Position numbers and translations under genes: made by a program. This document shows, piece by piece, positions 8,311-18,599 of a stretch of DNA of 47,299 nucleotides; within the stretch, counting starts at the first letter, position 1, and every line of letters starts with the position of its first letter. Source of the DNA: Chara braunii (taxonomy: Eukaryota > Streptophyta > Charophyceae > Charales > Characeae); the NCBI GenBank assembly GCA_003427395.1, contig BFEA01000709.1:407747-455045 (forward strand), given 5' to 3'. The notes under the pieces are model-generated. The model ran no database searches. It saw only the letters and a list, made by a program, of their open reading frames with translations, and was not told where the DNA came from.

Positions 8311-10999
8311 AGATCCCGGGTCTGGGCGAACAAAAGGTCACCTGCAGGCGTTTTGCAGCAACACCTCCCGGGATGATCACTCCGCAGAATCCGCTGAAGA
8401 TTCCCCCTGATCGTGCGGCTGTGCTCTCATTTCCCCCTCTTATTTCAACCCCGACTTTCCTCCCCGATCTAGAGCCCCCTCCCTTTTCCAATTCCCATTT
8501 TTTCAAGAAGGGAGGTTCACATCTTCCCCGCCCGAGAACTCCTAGTTTCGGCCTCTTCATTACACCTCTTCCTCTCTCCCCCCCGCATTCCTCCTCTATG
8601 TATCTCTTAACTCCATGGACCTCAGACGGCTCCGCTCTTCCCAATTCCCTTCTCCCTCTCTCTTCTCCGCACCTGCTATCTGCTCCTCCTCCTCTTTCTC
8701 CTCCTGCTCCTATTCCCCCTCCTCCTCCTACGCTCTTTCCTTCCAGAACACTCACATCCTTCTCCGGTTCTTCCTCTCTCCCGACGATTCCAAGCCCCTC
8801 TCCTCTCCCTCTTTCTCCTCCTCCTCCTCCTCCTCGGCTTTGTCCTTGCCAAATCCTCCCATCCTTAGTCAGTCCCTTTCCTACTCCCTTTGTGATCTCT
8901 CTCCCATCCTTGCCTCTTTCTTCTTTCCCGTCCCCGAGTTCCACGTTCATCTTCTCCTCCTCTGCTTCCTCCTCTTCTTCCTCCTCCAAGTTCTGTTTTC
9001 CATCTTTCTCTCCGCCGGTTTCCAGAAACGACACCCCGGTGGGAAGAAAGCTCGTATGTGCGGCGCTTTGCACCTGCGACGATGTTGGTGCGTCGCGCAA
9101 CTTCGCACAATGCTCCTCTACGACCAATCCCATCTCGCACTCTCTCTCCGCCCTCAGATTTCGCCTTCTCCGCCAACTGCCACCAATTACACACGCACCT
9201 CCTCCTCCTCCTTCTCCCGTTTCTCCTTCTCCTCCCCCTCCTCCTTCTCCTCCTGTTCCTGCTTCTCCTCCTCTTCGTCCTCCACGTACGCAATCGCCGC
9301 CGTCTTCTCCTCCACCTGCTCTTCCCTCGTCCTTACCCAATATCTGTGCTGCTGCAGTGAGCAGGTTGCTGCCACGTGGCACACCATTATCATCATCATC
9401 ATGGGCAGTAGCATCAGCAGCAGCAGCATTCGACCCTTGACAACCACCACCAATTACACACGCACCTCCTCCTCCTCCTCCTCCTCCTCCTCTTCGTGTT
9501 CCTGTTTCCCCTCCTCGTCCTCCTTCACGTACGCCATCGCCACCTTCTTCTCCTCCGCCCGCTTTTCCTTCATCCCTACCCAGTATCTGTGCTGCTGCTG
9601 GTTCCGTGAACAGATTGCTGACACGTGGCACAACATCACCATCGTCGTCCTCGTGAGCAGTAGCAGCAGCAGCAGCAGCAGCAGCATTCAAGCCTTGCCG
9701 TCGAGACTCCGAGAGCAATAGCCTGCGATTTCCCGAAATGGAAAGAACAGCGTTTCCAACTCCATTGACAAAAGCTCGCCGATCTCCGGATCTGATGATG
9801 ACTGAATCATCTTCAACGAGATTAGCACTGATACTCCGAGACTTCTCACATCCTTCTGGGGACAAATGCCCCATGCAAGCGTTCTCTGAAGAACGCAAGG
9901 GAAAACCACCTACCGCTCCCCCTCCTCCCTTCTTCTCTGGATGACTGCACACACACTCAGGCATGGCGGTAGCAAGTCGACCGCGATGGCCAGAATCAGC
10001 TCCCATTCCATTCCCTCTCTCCCAAACAACTCCATCAACAGCAGCGGAGGAGAGACGGGGATTTATCCGATCCCTATCCACTTCGTCACGGCCACCTCCT
10101 GCTCGTCCTACTGCTGGTAAAGTAGCTGCTACAGCTGCTGCTCGTGTTCCTGCCGCTACTGCTGCTCCTTTTCCTCCCCCCTTCCCTCCTCCCTCCCCCT
10201 TTGCAGACCCTCTTCCCTTGTCGGACAGCTCTGCAATTGCTTCGTCTCCCTCTCTACCTGCTTCTCCGTCAATCATGAAGTTTCCACATTCGATCATTCC
10301 TCCCGCTACCCCTTTATCACCATGTCCATTTCCTTCTCCTCCCCCTCTTCCTGCTCCTCCTCCTCCTCTTCCTGCCCCTTCTACTCTTCTTTCTCCTTCT
10401 CCTCCCAATAGTACTACCACCGCTGGCACTGCTGCTGTTGCTGCTGCTGGTGCTGCTGTCATTTGTCCATTAGCCCCTGCTGCTGTCATTTGTCTTTCAG
10501 CCCCTGCTGCCGAGATTCCTGCCTTGCCCACACGCCCACCACCATCTCCTTCTCCTCCTACTCCTCCTCTTCCTCCTCCTTCTCCTCCTCTTCCTCCTCC
10601 TCCTCCTCCTCCTCCTCCTCTTCGTCCCCTTTCTACTCCTCTTTCTTCTTCTCCTCCCAATACTACCACTACTCTTGCTGTCGCTGCTGCTATTGCTGCT
10701 GCTGGAGCTGCTGTCATTCGTTCTTTATCGCCTGCTGCCGAGATTCCTTCCTTGACCACACGCCCACTTCCCTCTGCACCCATCGCCGCCTCCTCCGCTC
10801 TCCACCACCAACTCCCCTTTTCTCCTCCTCCCTCCTTCCCGCTCCTTACTGCCCGTGCGTCCTCCCTCTCCATCCTGTGCAGAGACTTTTCCAGCGACCT
10901 GAACAATTTCCCTTTCTCCCACTCACTCATTCTCCCACCGCCCACCTCTCTCAAACGATGGGTTCCATCTGGACACGTGGGCTCCTCCCTCATCGCCAT
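8264..10999 (-). CDS. Low-complexity Gly/Glu/Arg/Ala-rich open frame, function unknown
   Basis: A stop-free frame of 911 codons starts with ATG at 10999 (a second ATG is two codons on). The protein has long Gly, Glu-Glu and Ala runs separated by ordinary-looking segments. There are two internal tandem duplications with offsets of 267 bp (9184 and 9451) and 252 bp (10401 and 10653). Both are multiples of three, and both preserve the minus-frame residues (AQILGRDEG against AQILGKDEG; GISAAG twice). That supports coding on this strand. Against it, the sense strand is GA-rich and poor in T, so stops are rare by composition, and plus-strand frames of 355-369 codons overlap. No domain, signal peptide or membrane segment is recognised. 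It may be an exon of a larger gene or non-coding. Confidence 0.4.
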   Translation of the reverse strand: MAMREEPTCPDGTHRLREVGGGRMSEWEKGKLFRSLEKSLHRMEREDARAVRSGKEGGGEKGSWWWRAEEAAMGAEGSGRVVKEGISAAGDKERMTAAPAAAIAAATARVVVVLGGEEERGVERGRRGGGGGGGGGRGGEGGGRGGVGGEGDGGGRVGKAGISAAGAERQMTAAGANGQMTAAPAAATAAVPAVVVLLGGEGERRVEGAGRGGGGAGRGGGEGNGHGDKGVAGGMIECGNFMIDGEAGREGDEAIAELSDKGRGSAKGEGGGKGGGKGAAVAAGTRAAAVAATLPAVGRAGGGRDEVDRDRINPRLSSAAVDGVVWERGNGMGADSGHRGRLATAMPECVCSHPEKKGGGGAVGGFPLRSSENACMGHLSPEGCEKSRSISANLVEDDSVIIRSGDRRAFVNGVGNAVLSISGNRRLLLSESRRQGLNAAAAAAAATAHEDDDGDVVPRVSNLFTEPAAAQILGRDEGKAGGGEEGGDGVREGGRGGETGTRRGGGGGGGGGACVIGGGCQGSNAAAADATAHDDDDNGVPRGSNLLTAAAQILGKDEGRAGGGEDGGDCVRGGRRGGEAGTGGEGGGGGEGETGEGGGGGACVIGGSWRRRRNLRAERECEMGLVVEEHCAKLRDAPTSSQVQSAAHTSFLPTGVSFLETGGEKDGKQNLEEEEEEEAEEEKMNVELGDGKEERGKDGREITKGVGKGLTKDGRIWQGQSRGGGGGGERGRGEGLGIVGREEEPEKDVSVLEGKSVGGGGGIGAGGERGGGADSRCGEERGRRELGRAEPSEVHGVKRYIEEECGGERGRGVMKRPKLGVLGRGRCEPPFLKKWELEKGGGSRSGRKVGVEIRGGNESTAARSGGIFSGFCGVIIPGGVAAKRLQVTFCSPRPGICCVCIYRQPVVPGKP

Positions 11000-11081
11000 T
11001 TCTTCCTGCCGCCCTTTTCTTCCTTTTCGTTTCCCTTTCCCTGATTACGTAAGCCTTGCCACGTGTCCGTAAGCCTTGCCA

Positions 11082-11417
11082 CCCACACACACGCATAAAC
11101 CCCAAAATCACCTACCTCCACCTCCCCTCTCTTCCCCCTTTGATCCCCCCCAGGGTTCCCCTCATCTCAGCACCCGGCTCCCCCGCCTTACATCACATAC
11201 ACGGACGTGTCCGTACCGTAATCGTTTCCAGGAAGATGGTAAAACACACTCGTACACACACATAAACCCCAAAACCACCGATCCAGGAAGATGGTAAAAC
11301 ACACCCATAAACACACTAAACCCCAAAACCACCTACCTCCCCTTCCCCCCTTGATCCCCCCCAGGTTCCTCTGACCTCGCCCCCCACCTCTCCCACTTCC
11401 ATCAAGACACACACGCA

Positions 11418-11468
<51 letters not shown>

Positions 11469-11640
11469 GCGCGCGGGTCCTTACCGTAATCCTTTCCAGA
11501 GGGTAAAACACACCCACACTCACACATAAACCCCGAAACCTCCCCTTCCCCCTCCTTACCCCCTTGATCCGTCCCGCGCTCCCCTCACCTCAGCCTCCGC
11601 CTTCTCAACCTCCCACCTCAACACCCACACGCACACACGC
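11082..11640. repeat. Degenerate tandem repeat with (CA)n and (CG)n core
   Basis: Motifs TACCGTAATC, ACACATAAACCCC and CCCCTTGATCC recur in order, for example TACCGTAATC near 11214 and 11483. A (CA)n tract (about 11421-11453) runs straight into (CG)n (about 11454-11475), a classic alternating purine-pyrimidine stretch able to adopt Z-DNA. Short frames here are not genes. Confidence 0.7.
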
Positions 11641-12022
11641 ACACACGCACACAGGTTCATGCTTTTCTTTGTGGAGTGGTGTATTGCGAATATGACCACA
11701 CACACACACACACACACAGAGGTTAGCACCGAAAGGAAAAGAAAAGGGTTGTGACGACATGAGAGAGAAAAAAGACAGAGAACAAGCAGGGGGAAAAGAA
11801 GGGAAAAGGCACAGTAAAAAGGTAGAAAAGCAAGTGGCCGTCAGCATGACTTCAAAAAAAAAACGCCTCTAACCCAAACACTTGCGCTGGGCCTCAATTC
11901 TGATAAAATTTTCATAACGTTCAGATTCAAACAGATCACTACCGTCTTTCCGGAACATCACACCCTGATCATGAATGTATACAAGCTGTCTTTCTCTTTT
12001 CCCCCCCTTCTTTTATGAAAGG
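11641..12022. other. (CA)n fragments, no gene
   Basis: A (CA)n tract at about 11696-11718 is followed by a GA/AAAG-rich stretch to about 11830 and unremarkable AT-richer sequence to 12010. Nothing else is recognised. Confidence 0.5.
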
Positions 12023-12239
12023 GCGACGGCCTTCAGATATCATCACCGAACTGACCGGCCCAGCCCTTAGGCTGCGGTATAGTGGGCTTCCGCGTCTGTG
12101 TCAAGGTGTCGCATTTTTGGTGGCGGGCGACCAGGATGCAAAGTGGGTTCTTAGGGGGCAAAAAAAATAGGGGGACCGGTCCTTGGCAAAATTGCGGACC
12201 ACCTACAGCTCTGGTAGAACCGGGACTTTTGGAAAAAGG

Positions 12240-12334
12240 AAGCACCGGTCCTCGGGCAGAAGTGGACCCCAAAAAGAAGTTCGTTGGACCGGTCCCCGGG
12301 TAGAAGCAGACCCCAAAAAGAAGTGAGGGCATGT
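12240..12334. repeat. Two-unit short tandem repeat
   Basis: ACCGGTCC followed by GGGCAGAAG or GGGTAGAAG and ACCCCAAAAAGAAGT is repeated twice at roughly 46-bp spacing. A third, weaker unit begins near 12175. Just upstream, 12030-12062 (GATATCATCACCGAACTGAC) matches 37750-37783, another dispersed repeat. The 165-codon minus frame covering the area (12033-12530) is explained by these repeats. Confidence 0.55.
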
Positions 12335-12458
12335 GAACTGCGAAAGGGCCCTCAGGCCCAGGCATTGAGCCCCGTCTTCTCAAAACAGGGAGGTCAGGCA
12401 CAACGAAATAGGCGTTTTGCAAGAGGTAACTTTGGCGATTTTCTGTGCTCGGACGAAC

Positions 12459-12803
12459 ATGCACAAAAATCTGAAATTTTGAGAATCCATAGATGAGGTT
12501 GTGTTCTTTCCAGAAATAATAATAGAACATTTACAAAAAATCATTTACACTGCAAAATAATCGCCACGCCGATTCGGCACGTTTTCCATTTTTGCCACTC
12601 AGCCATGCCTGGGCCAACTAAAAAAGTACTCCAATTTCAGTGAGTTTTCACGCTCAGAAGAATGAGTGAAAAAACCTGAAAATTGGAGTACTCGTAGATT
12701 TTGTTGTGATCTTTCCAGGAAAAACGCTAAATAAATTGAAAAAAATTATTCCAACTGCAAAATAGATCGCAGCCGCAATTTGACCCATATTTCAATTTTG
12801 CCA

Positions 12804-12808
<5 letters not shown>
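12459..12808. repeat. Satellite-like direct repeat, period about 205 bp
   Basis: The unit at about 12462-12601 and the unit at about 12669-12808 align along their length. Both run from AAA-CTGAAA through GTTGTG-TCTTTCCAG and ACTGCAAAATA to TTTTGCCA-TCA, with scattered substitutions. The second unit runs into the (CT)n tract. Only two units are visible here. Confidence 0.65.
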
Positions 12809-12866
<58 letters not shown>

Positions 12867-12986
12867 NNNNNNNNNNNNNNNNNNNNNNNNNNNNNNNNNN
12901 NNNNNNNNNNNNNNNNNNNNNNNNNNNNNNNNNNNNNNNNNNNNNNNNNNNNNNNNNNNNNNNNNNNNNNNNNNNNNNNNNNNNNN

Positions 12987-13040
<54 letters not shown>
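12806..13040. repeat. (CT)n microsatellite with 120-base assembly gap
   Basis: CT repeats occupy about 12808-12866 and 12987-13039. The 120 Ns between (12867-12986) are an assembly gap inside the microsatellite, so its true length is unknown. Confidence 0.95.
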
Positions 13041-13043
<3 letters not shown>

Positions 13044-13134
13044 TTAGCTCTTAGTCTCATTGATTTGGCTACCTTAGGGCTACGTTCCCCGCGCCCACGC
13101 GGTAGACAATTGTAGTATTTTGCTCATCTGCTGC

Positions 13135-13325
13135 CAGTGGAGTTGGACTCAGGTCTGTATTTCAACAGTTCGCGGTTGTACCAACTGAGCTTGACCCGTT
13201 GGTCAAGCTGTCTTTCCATTTCCGCAGCCAGTCAAATACAAAAGCCCTTTAACCAACGGGTCTAGCTCAGTTGGTACAACCATGAACTGTTGAATTAATG
13301 CCCAGAGTTCCAATTGAGATAATAA
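13135..13325. repeat. Inverted pair of tRNA-derived sequences
   Basis: The plus copy (about 13254-13322) has GGGTCTAGCTCAGTTGGTAC, a perfect Pol III A box, and a weak B box GAGTTCCAATTG downstream. The minus copy (about 13140-13205) has AAGCTCAGTTGGTAC and GAGTCCAACTCC at similar spacing. The D stem and acceptor stem are not maintained, so these are not functional tRNAs but probably heads of SINE-type elements inserted in opposite orientations. Confidence 0.55.
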
Positions 13326-13534
13326 CCAAATAAACAGAATAGAATTCTTACCTGGGCCTGGTCAGTTCAATTATGATATCTCAAGGTCATCAGCCCACAC
13401 GGCAGGAGGTCAATCCTTGTCCTCTGGGGACGTAATCAATGCCTCATACCAGACTTTCTAGTACTATATCTGGGTACGATGCAGCATAATGGGGTACCGG
13501 ACTCGCTGCCCGGTGTGTATCCCTCATAAAGCTT

Positions 13535-13664
13535 GTATTATACAGGGATGCTGGACCCGCAGGTGCAGCTCCCCACCAATAGATGGAGCCTTCAAACAAA
13601 GGGATGGGGGCTGCTCCTATTACTGAAAGTGAAGTTAAAAAAAAAAAAAGAAAAAAAAAGAAGG
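13535..13664 (+). mobile_element. SINE-like element copy 1 with A-rich tail
   Basis: The core GATGCTGGACCC, then CAGGTGCAGCTCCCC and ACCAATAGATGGAG, ends in CTGCTCCTATTA, GAAGTT and an A-rich tail (13636-13663). The same core followed by an A-rich tail is found at 41720-41821 (plus) and, inverted, at 37826-37990 and 43639-43800. A short sequence with a constant head and A tail, lacking an ORF, fits a SINE. I see no proven Pol III boxes within the core. Confidence 0.6.
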
Positions 13665-13780
13665 AATCCGAAGTTCCCGTTCGACAAGGCTCGTCCGATT
13701 CCGCTTCCACCAGGGTTGGGCAACCTATCAGCCCTGGTGCCTATCACTGTTGTTCGGTCCAACTTACCTGCCCATTGGTA

Positions 13781-15470
13781 TGTGACGCTCAACCTCACGC
13801 CCTGCGCTGCTTCCCGGTCGGAGCGTTTTGGGCTTGCGGAAGGGGCCACGGGGAAGACAGCAAAGATGGGGTGTGCCAAGGATTTTTGGAAAATTGAGTG
13901 TGGGGACACAGACAGAACTGAAATCCCCCCCTGTTGATCTGACGGTAGCAAGAAGAAGGTCCATCGTCGCGTAGGCTTTGAGGGAAAAAGGTGCGTGCGG
14001 GTCTTTGCAGCTATGGGAAGTTCAATCCAAAAAGTATCGTTGGACTTCCCAATGAGCCGTCGCTCTTCGTTTCGCGTCAAAGGGGGCGGGTACATACGTG
14101 GTATCCCGTTTTTGGATAAGGTCTTGTCGGCGCTCGTTACACAATTCCAAGTCCGACATCGAGGGCCTCAACCGAGTAGCCCTTTCTTTGTGCTCGTCCT
14201 CGCCACGTGTACGATAGTGGAATCCCTTGGCCTGGTAATGCTCGAAGAGGCGGCAATCGCTGCACAGAGTATTAGGCCAATGAGGCTCCATTGTCGTCCA
14301 CGGGACGACGGTCAGCTCGTTAAAGGGTAATAACAACGAATAGGGCGGAAAATGCGTATCGATGATAACAAAACCCGCACCAACAAATCCAGAACACCGA
14401 GTTTCGGGAGGAAAGAAATAACGCCCTTCGATCTTGGCGACGGCTTCTCGTACGTCCCACTCGCATACACGTACCATTTCCTCATTGTACGGGAAGGGAC
14501 GTGGCGGGCACACGGGAAGTTGGCGCCCGGTCGGATTGGGGCCGTCAGTCCACATGGCAGCAAAGATAAGCTCAAAATAGATCTTAATCATACATCATTC
14601 GTCTGACACTCCAAGCGATCAGATTATTCAGTCGATCAGCCAATCGTCCTTACAATCATGCTATAACAAACTCTCTAACACGACTCATCGCATGCACATA
14701 CTGAAGTGAGAGACGCAAGAGGACCATAATTCATCCACTACGATATAACGTGACCGGAGAGAGAGAGGGAGAGTATGAACGCAGACCAGGAGGGAGGAAC
14801 GAGTGGAAAACAATCACAGAATGTCAGGCAATCTCGTCCAAGGAAGTTCCGGCTTAAAAGCCGAGCGATCGGAATTCACACTTGAAGATATAAATTTAGG
14901 GACAAAAAAAAAGAAGGAAGCACTTCTGCCATAAGATTCCACCGTAGCCCCTCGCCATACACTCACTCACTTCCGACTCGAACCTCGAACATCTCACTTG
15001 CACTGACGATACCAGCCGTCACGTGCCAAATCCACCACAACGATCGTCACCTCGCCGACTTAGCCTCGACACGGCCTTACTTGGATCCCACAGTCCGTTG
15101 GGCGATCCAACATACTGAGCGTGCAGGCTACAGCCAGCTCGTCGGGACTTTTCGACTCGCACCTTCCTCCATACCACCTAGCCACAACTTCCCGGAAGCA
15201 GGCTGATGAGTCGAGAGAGATTTTAGGGAGCGCTTGCGGAATTTATAGCTGCGGAAAATAAGATAGACGCTAGGAAGGGTTAGGACTAAGACAGGGAGGA
15301 GTAGGGAAAGGCTCAGGGATTGTCCGATGAAAGCCATGTTGATCCTTTGGATCCCAGCTGCAGCCAATCAGAATCGTCGTGTATCGGGAATTTCCTTCTT
15401 ACCCGGCACGTCTCTTTGGCTAGGGGAAGTGAAAAAGGGGTCGACAAGGTATTTCGGCGTGGGGACCAGA
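13781..15470 (-). mobile_element. Family X copy A
   Basis: On the minus strand this copy reads: promoter-like module (GCCAAT-type box as ATTGGC at 15363-15369; TATAAATT at 15247-15240), about 650 bp of leader, the conserved ORF (14591-14022), a conserved 3' segment containing ATCCTTGGCACACCCC (about 13873-13888), and the terminus GAGGTTGAGCGTCACA at 13781. The same order occurs on plus at 33600-35396 and 39500-41343. Its 5' boundary is not defined; 15470 is where visible similarity fades. No RT or transposase is encoded. Confidence 0.55.
14022..14591 (-). CDS. Conserved family X ORF, longest copy
   Basis: A 189-codon frame of unknown function. The family core visible here is FPYNEEMVRVCEWDVREAV, then GFVIID, FPPYSLLLPFNELTVVPW, PHWPNTLCSDC (a CxxC), GFHYRTRGEDE and LRPSMSD. 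The same core occurs at 38588-38965 (FPPYHRILPFHSLTIIPW, RLRPAMSDSETSD) and 40703-40930 (FPPFCLLLPYHQLTVVPW), with many third-position differences. That pattern indicates past selection on the protein. By comparison with the copy at 34620 the native start is probably the Met of MWTDG, 12 codons downstream. No signal peptide, membrane helix or known domain is recognised; the CxxC could be half of a metal site. Confidence 0.45.
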   Translation of the reverse strand: MIKIYFELIFAAMWTDGPNPTGRQLPVCPPRPFPYNEEMVRVCEWDVREAVAKIEGRYFFPPETRCSGFVGAGFVIIDTHFPPYSLLLPFNELTVVPWTTMEPHWPNTLCSDCRLFEHYQAKGFHYRTRGEDEHKERATRLRPSMSDLELCNERRQDLIQKRDTTYVPAPFDAKRRATAHWEVQRYFLD

Positions 15471-16900
15471 GTGGGAAGAAGAAGAGCGTGAAGAATAGCG
15501 TGAAACGGAACCAAGATTCAAACGATCAAGAAGGAGAGAAAAAACGTGCAAGGTCGAAAGAGAGATGGAAAACGGTTACAGAAAGAGAAGGAGCATGGGC
15601 GCGAAGAGGAGAGTGGCGAAGGCAGCGTGGGAAGTGGGGAGGGGAGGCTTGCATGCATGGCGCCGGCGCGGAGGCAAAAAGAGCACCAAAACAGTTACAA
15701 CCAATTCGAATTGACAAGTACCATATCCGTGTGGTAGAGCGAGCGAGGGAGAAAATCATATACCTATTCAGATTTCTACGAAAGTTCCTAGAGCTTTCCA
15801 AGACGAAGTTGAGAACATTCAGGCGCAAGAAAAGACACGTCAGATTCCGCTTATTCCGAAATTCCTAACCGTCGACCCTCGCTAAGGCGCACATAATTCC
15901 CATGTAATTCCTGATTTTGCAAAAGACAAATTTTCAAAAATTGATCCGAGGGTCCCACGTATTACATTCATGAAAATACAAAAAGAGGCCTCGTCGGATT
16001 GTCACCCAAAATTGGACAGAAAGAAAAAAAAAAGGGGGCGGGGGGGGGGTAGGGGAACAGAACATGACGCAGATCGGGGAACTAGCGCGTTACATATGTG
16101 ACGTTCAGGGGGTTCCAAAACTATGCGATCTCCTGATTGCATGGAGGAGAGTTATGGTGCAGGAGATCGGAGATGGTGAGGAGGTAAATGAGGAACCCAG
16201 CGTATCACAATCACTAGATCAAGCCAGAAGTCATGTTGACGCCAACTTCAATTGCATTATCTTCACACTTGGTCAGCTCCAGGCTTCCGATATCTTTGCC
16301 ACCCAACTTTGTTGTGCGCCATGCCTTGTTTCCTCTAGGTTGACAAATGTCGTTCCGATGGCAACATCACAGCTCGCCGATCTGCTTGGCTACCGAAAGT
16401 CCGATCGTCGGTAGTTAACGAGAAGAGGGTTGTGGAGGGGTCTAGGCCATTCGGCACGGAGTGGAGGGAAATAATCGGATGCTCCGTCCCCGAGATCGAC
16501 AAAGTGGACGATTCTGTGCGCTAGCGGGAAGTGATGGTTGGGTCGGGAAAGGGAGAGAAGATAGTCAGGATAGAGGGTAGGGATAGTGCAGAGGATATTA
16601 TTGCGTAGGGACTCGTAGTCCTCTACTACGGGAAAGGTTTCGGAGACAATATAAAACAACTCCATATGGTTATACTGTCTCCAAGCGACACTGAAGAAAA
16701 GGATGTTGAGGGGGAATAACGGGGAGCGGTGAGGGAAGATCGTGCATAAGAGTCGCAGGGCAAGTTATTTTTAATGTTTTTTTTTCTTTTTTCATTTTTT
16801 TGGTGATGGGCCTCTGCTGCGCCTACAGAGATTTGCCCGAATCTGCCCTGTTTGCACTCGTTTGCCACACCAGTATTTCGTGAGTGGCAAGGGGGGGGGG
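15471..16900. other. No gene firmly supported
   Basis: Frames at 16064-16414 (plus, 116 codons) and 16390-16665 (minus, 91 codons) contain non-repetitive residues but match nothing I know and have no upstream promoter signal. The Arg/Lys-rich plus frame at 15320-15868 is antisense to the family X promoter region. A G-run follows an A-run at 16024-16050. I see only unassigned, possibly old repeat sequence. Confidence 0.4.
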
Positions 16901-16925
16901 TAGGGTTGGGTGGGGTCTCACTGGC

Positions 16926-17385
16926 TCCTACTTTTCAGAGGTGGGAGGTGGGGGGAGTGGAAGGTGGCGGGAGTGACGTCCGAGACAGTGGAAGGGAGGC
17001 TGGAGATGACGGAAGGGAGGTAGGAGGTGGCGAGAGAGTAAGGTGGGAGCTGGCGGAAGGGAGGTGGGAGGTGGTGGGAAGAGAGGTGGGAGGTGTCGGG
17101 AGGGACATTAAAGATGGCGGGAGTGAGGTTGGGGATGGTGGAAGGGACGTGGGAGGTGGTGGGAGGAGAGGTGGGAGGTGGCGGGAATGAGGTTAAAGAT
17201 GGCAGGAGGGAGGTAAAAGATGGTGGAAGTGAGGTTGAAGATCGTGAAAGGGAGGTGGGAGGTGGCGGGGGCGAGGTGGGAAATGGTGAAAGGGAGATGG
17301 GAGGTGGCGAGAGCGAGGTGGGAGATGGTGAAAGAGAGGTGGGAGGTGGCGAGACTGAGGTTTGAGATGGCGGGAGGGAGGTTGC
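16926..17385. repeat. 21-bp G-rich minisatellite
   Basis: Degenerate units of about 21 bp such as GCGAGGTGGGAGATGGTGAAA repeat some twenty times. Because 21 is a multiple of three, several frames on both strands stay open and read as seven-residue repeats (TSLSPPP on minus; GGGEREV on plus). These are not genes. The G-rich strand (GGGAGGTGGGAGGTGG) could form G-quadruplexes. Confidence 0.85.
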
Positions 17386-18165
17386 CCCAGTGTCCCTGAA
17401 ATTCCCCCCCCAAGGCCTGCGCGCTGAGGCCGCACGGGGCCTAACTGGGGGACCCGCATGGTCGCGCACCCGTGCGGCCATCCGTGCGTGTCAGGGGGGC
17501 CTGTGCGCACGGAAATGAAGCCTAGGAAAAATCGCCAAAGATGGCGGTGTCGAAAACGTGCTCGCTCACTCACTAGTTTTAATTCTCTTTTCATTTTTTC
17601 GTATTTTGATTATTAGTTTTATTTTCTGTATTTTATTTTTATTTCAATGTTGGTAAGAAATTTGGATGTAATGCTCAAGGAAATGTTGTTCATTTTATTT
17701 TTCTTCATAACATATCGTTTTTTTCAGATTATTATTATTATTATTTTTTTTTGGGTCCGCGTTCGGCCTGAACCGCCGAACGCATCCCCAAGGGGTCCCG
17801 TACGTTCGGGCGTTCGGGTTTGGGCATTCGTCCCGTCCCGAATGCCAGTTACCCTGTATATATGTATATATATAGATAAATATAGAATCGTACCGCCCTT
17901 TTTCTCTTATGTTTTCTACATCTGTATAGTTGCTCGTAAGCAGCTATTTCCTCATTTGTGGAGTATGATCTCTTGCATCTTTGCTCTTGCTTCATTTCCT
18001 TTGATGCCTCATCTGTGGGGTATTATCTTGTGCATCTGCATTCTTGCTATATTTCCTCTTCAAGAGGACACAGACATTTGTGGAGTTTTTCAACGGTGCA
18101 TTGACAGCAGCCTGGTAATTGTAAAATGGCAGTTCATTGAAGGAAAAAAAAACAGACCACCACCC
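17386..18165. other. No gene; CpG-rich patch then AT-rich sequence
   Basis: 17400-17530 is GC-rich with GGCC and GCGCAC motifs. 17590-17760 is AT-rich with TTATTATT. 17757-17830 has repeated GTTCGG motifs around an inverted CGTTCGG/CCGAACG. A TA-rich stretch is at 17855-17885. The 187-codon plus frame at 17647-18210 runs through these and into a minisatellite, so I do not call it. Confidence 0.45.
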
Positions 18166-18340
18166 CCCAAATACCCCCCCTCACCCCCTAATACCCCCTC
18201 ACCCCCGTAATACCCCCTCCCCACACCGCACAATACCCCCTCACCCCCCGAATACTCCCTCACCCCCAAATACCCCCTGACCCACCAAATACCCCCCGAC
18301 CCACCCAATACCCCCTGACACCCCCAATACCCACTACCAA
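18166..18340. repeat. C-rich minisatellite (AATACCCCCTCACCCCC)
   Basis: Units of about 16-18 bp containing AATACCCCCT and ACCCMCC are repeated about ten times with small variations. They translate into Gly/Tyr-rich minus frames that are not genes. Confidence 0.8.
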
Positions 18341-18599
18341 ACCACACGGACGGAGCAGGCCCCCGGGTAGCCCCCACCGTCTGTGCCCCGGCCCCTCGCG
18401 CGCGTTCATTTTTTCCCTGAGCGCCGCCACGTGGCGCGTTTAAACGCACTTGACTGCGCGCGCAGGGGTATTGAACGCGCGCGTATGTACACGAACGTGC
18501 ATACTTAGCGTTCATATGGTAACACAGCTCTGCCTCCCAGCCATCGTTGTTTTGACAAAGTGACAATTTTAGTTGATGATACCGTGCACATTGCTGGCC

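Noticed and set aside
8373-11072. Plus-strand Pro/Ser-rich frames of 355-369 codons
   Set aside because: Antisense to the GA-rich frame. Duplicated segments keep residues better in the minus frame, and the plus frames are broken in two.
13254-13325. Functional tRNA gene
   Set aside because: The A box is perfect but D and acceptor stems do not pair and the B box is weak; better read as a tRNA-derived repeat.
15320-15868. 182-codon Arg/Lys-rich plus frame
   Set aside because: Antisense to the family X promoter-like region, no domain, and composition typical of a purine-rich strand.
16918-17594. Minus-strand frames of 101-187 codons with TSLSPPP repeats
   Set aside because: Explained by the 21-bp minisatellite, whose length divisible by three keeps every frame open.
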